A stretch of DNA of 51,885 bases from a bacterium. Lineage in GTDB: Bacteria; Patescibacteriota; Saccharimonadia; CAILAD01; BJGX01. The notes beneath the pieces were generated by a model. That model had not been told where the DNA came from. It saw only the letters and a program-made list of their open reading frames with translations, and searched no databases. The stretch's first letter is position 1. Each line of letters begins with the position of its first letter. Position numbers and translations under genes: made by a program. The stretch covers positions 1-51,885 of the forward strand of contig JAHFOQ010000003.1 in NCBI GenBank assembly GCA_023261595.1, written 5' to 3'. Positions 50,639-51,885 of this stretch are shown here, one piece after another.

Positions 50639-51885
50639 TTCTTCCCTATTCTCTTACTACCTACTATTTCTTTAATATCTTCTATCTGATCTCTTAGTTC
50701 TGCAGCCTTTTCAAACTGCAGGTTCGCGGCTGCCAATTCCATCTGTTCATTTAATTGTTTGGTTAGAAATACCAATTCGTCTTTTGGAATTTTACTAAAG
50801 TCTATGTTGGCAACATCTGTTGTTTCTGCTTCGGTTTGTTGGTGCATCGTTTCGGCCAGGGCTTTTTCTACCGTACGCGGTGTAATGCCATGTTTTTTGT
50901 TATATGCTTCTTGCACTGCGCGACGTTCGGTAGTAATTTTTATAGCTCTCTCCATTGAGCCAGTTACTTTATCGGCATACATTATTACTTTTCCTTCTTG
51001 ATGTCTGGCGGCTCGACCAATTGTCTGAATAAGTGAAGTTTCTGAACGTAAAAATCCTTCTTTATCAGCATCGATAATAGCAACAAGGCTCACCTCTGGT
51101 AGATCTAAACCTTCGCGCAATAGATTAATACCTACCAAAACGTCATACACACCTAATCGCAGATCGCGCAAAATATCGGTACGTTCAAACGTATCTACAT
51201 CACTATGTAAATATTGTACTTTTATGCCAATTTCTAATAAATACTCAGTTAGGTCTTCTGCAATTCTCTTAGTTAGTGTAGTAACAAGTGTGCGTTGGCC
51301 ATTTTTGGTTCTTTCTCGAATTTCGGCGATAAGATCGTCTACCTGATGATCACTTGGTCGAACTTCTATAATTGGGTCGAGTAATCCAGTTGGGCGAATA
51401 ATTTGTTGTACTTTTGTTTTACTTCGACTAAGTTCGTATTCGCTTGGTGTTGCAGAAACGTAAATAACTTTATTAATATGTCGTTCAAACTCGGTAAAGT
51501 TTAGTGGTCGGTTATCGAGAGCGGAAGGCAAACGGAATCCATGCTCTATAAGCGTTTCTTTGCGTGCTTTGTCTCCGTTAAACATTCCTCCAACTTGCGG
51601 GATGGTAATATGACTTTCATCAACAAACATTAAATAATCATCAGGAAAATAATCGAGCAATGTAGCAGGCTGTGAACCCGGCTCTCTATTAGTAAGGTAA
51701 CGTGAATAGTTTTCAATTCCTTTAACGAATCCAGTCTGTTCCATAATTTCTACATCGTACTGTACCCTACTTTCTAACCTTTGAGCTTCGAGTAACTTAT
51801 CTTGGCTCTTAAACCACGCCACCCGTTCTTCGGCTTCTTCTTTTATCTGCACTATTGCGCGTTGCAACTGTTCTTTCGGTGTAAC
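50635..51885 (-). CDS. uvrB: UvrABC excinuclease subunit B, C-terminal part (runs off window)
   Basis: DNA-damage verification helicase. The last 416 residues are in the window; the frame is open at the right edge. Helicase motifs: [14 protein letters not shown] (Walker B region), [12 protein letters not shown] (motif III), [14 protein letters not shown], and [26 protein letters not shown] with QTIGRAARH (motifs V and VI). The C-terminal UVR motif ([13 protein letters not shown]) contacts UvrC. The 316-residue gene overlaps its stop by 4 nt. Confidence 0.96.
   Translation of the reverse strand, partial: VTPKEQLQRAIVQIKEEAEERVAWFKSQDKLLEAQRLESRVQYDVEIMEQTGFVKGIENYSRYLTNREPGSQPATLLDYFPDDYLMFVDESHITIPQVGGMFNGDKARKETLIEHGFRLPSALDNRPLNFTEFERHINKVIYVSATPSEYELSRSKTKVQQIIRPTGLLDPIIEVRPSDHQVDDLIAEIRERTKNGQRTLVTTLTKRIAEDLTEYLLEIGIKVQYLHSDVDTFERTDILRDLRLGVYDVLVGINLLREGLDLPEVSLVAIIDADKEGFLRSETSLIQTIGRAARHQEGKVIMYADKVTGSMERAIKITTERRAVQEAYNKKHGITPRTVEKALAETMHQQTEAETTDVANIDFSKIPKDELVFLTKQLNEQMELAAANLQFEKAAELRDQIEDIKEIVGSKRIGKK

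Overview
The window looks like a piece of a small, AT-rich bacterial genome of the Patescibacteria/CPR type, most probably a Saccharibacteria (TM7) relative. This is inference from gene style: compact housekeeping genes, acidic tails on NusA and L19, a short UvrC, a DNA ligase without zinc cysteines, an Rpf-like muralytic protein that would suit an actinobacterial host, and giant surface proteins. TGA acts as a stop, so the glycine recoding of Gracilibacteria/SR1 does not apply.

Layout. 1-4.0 kb (minus strand): nusA-clpC behind a perfect CIRCE operator, then rnhB-yraN. 4.0-7.3 kb: four plus-strand units of small unrecognised genes, each with its own promoter and mostly with a terminator, around minus-strand rplS. 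7.3-20.8 kb (minus): dnaE, a group of small envelope genes (DUF5665, YtxH, a DUF948-like protein, MscS), gatCAB with a membrane-anchored HEPN-like gene inside it, ligA, lemA and small membrane genes. 20.9-21.5 kb: five tRNA genes in two divergent groups. 21.5-25.0 kb: folD, two small unknown genes, tRNA-Leu(GAG) and an FAD-linked dehydrogenase. 25.1-27.1 kb: an Rpf-like wall enzyme, then a reductase gene between two 90-bp direct repeats, the second of which overlaps the 3' end of tRNA-Leu(CAG). 27.1-31 kb: holin-like gene, secG, peptide-binding protein and uvrC.

31-46 kb is a surface-protein island: a DUF916-like anchored protein, three related secreted proteins with a WxL-like C-terminal domain, a PKD-domain membrane protein, a Crp/Fnr-family regulator, and an 8.8-kb gene for a fibre-like protein with two carbohydrate-binding-like domains and an S74 self-cleaving chaperone. 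A Crp-type palindrome lies between the regulator gene and the fibre gene. The last part holds uvrA, small unknown genes and the C-terminal part of uvrB.

Two features run through the window. Many housekeeping genes have a -10 box only 6-8 nt before the start codon and no Shine-Dalgarno, as expected for leaderless mRNAs. The small accessory genes instead have full promoters, usually a Shine-Dalgarno, and often GC-richer codons. Two of the tRNAs (Gly-GCC and Cys-GCA) carry altered elbow-contact nucleotides. No CRISPR array, rRNA gene or insertion sequence was seen, and no stretch longer than 300 bases lacks a gene.
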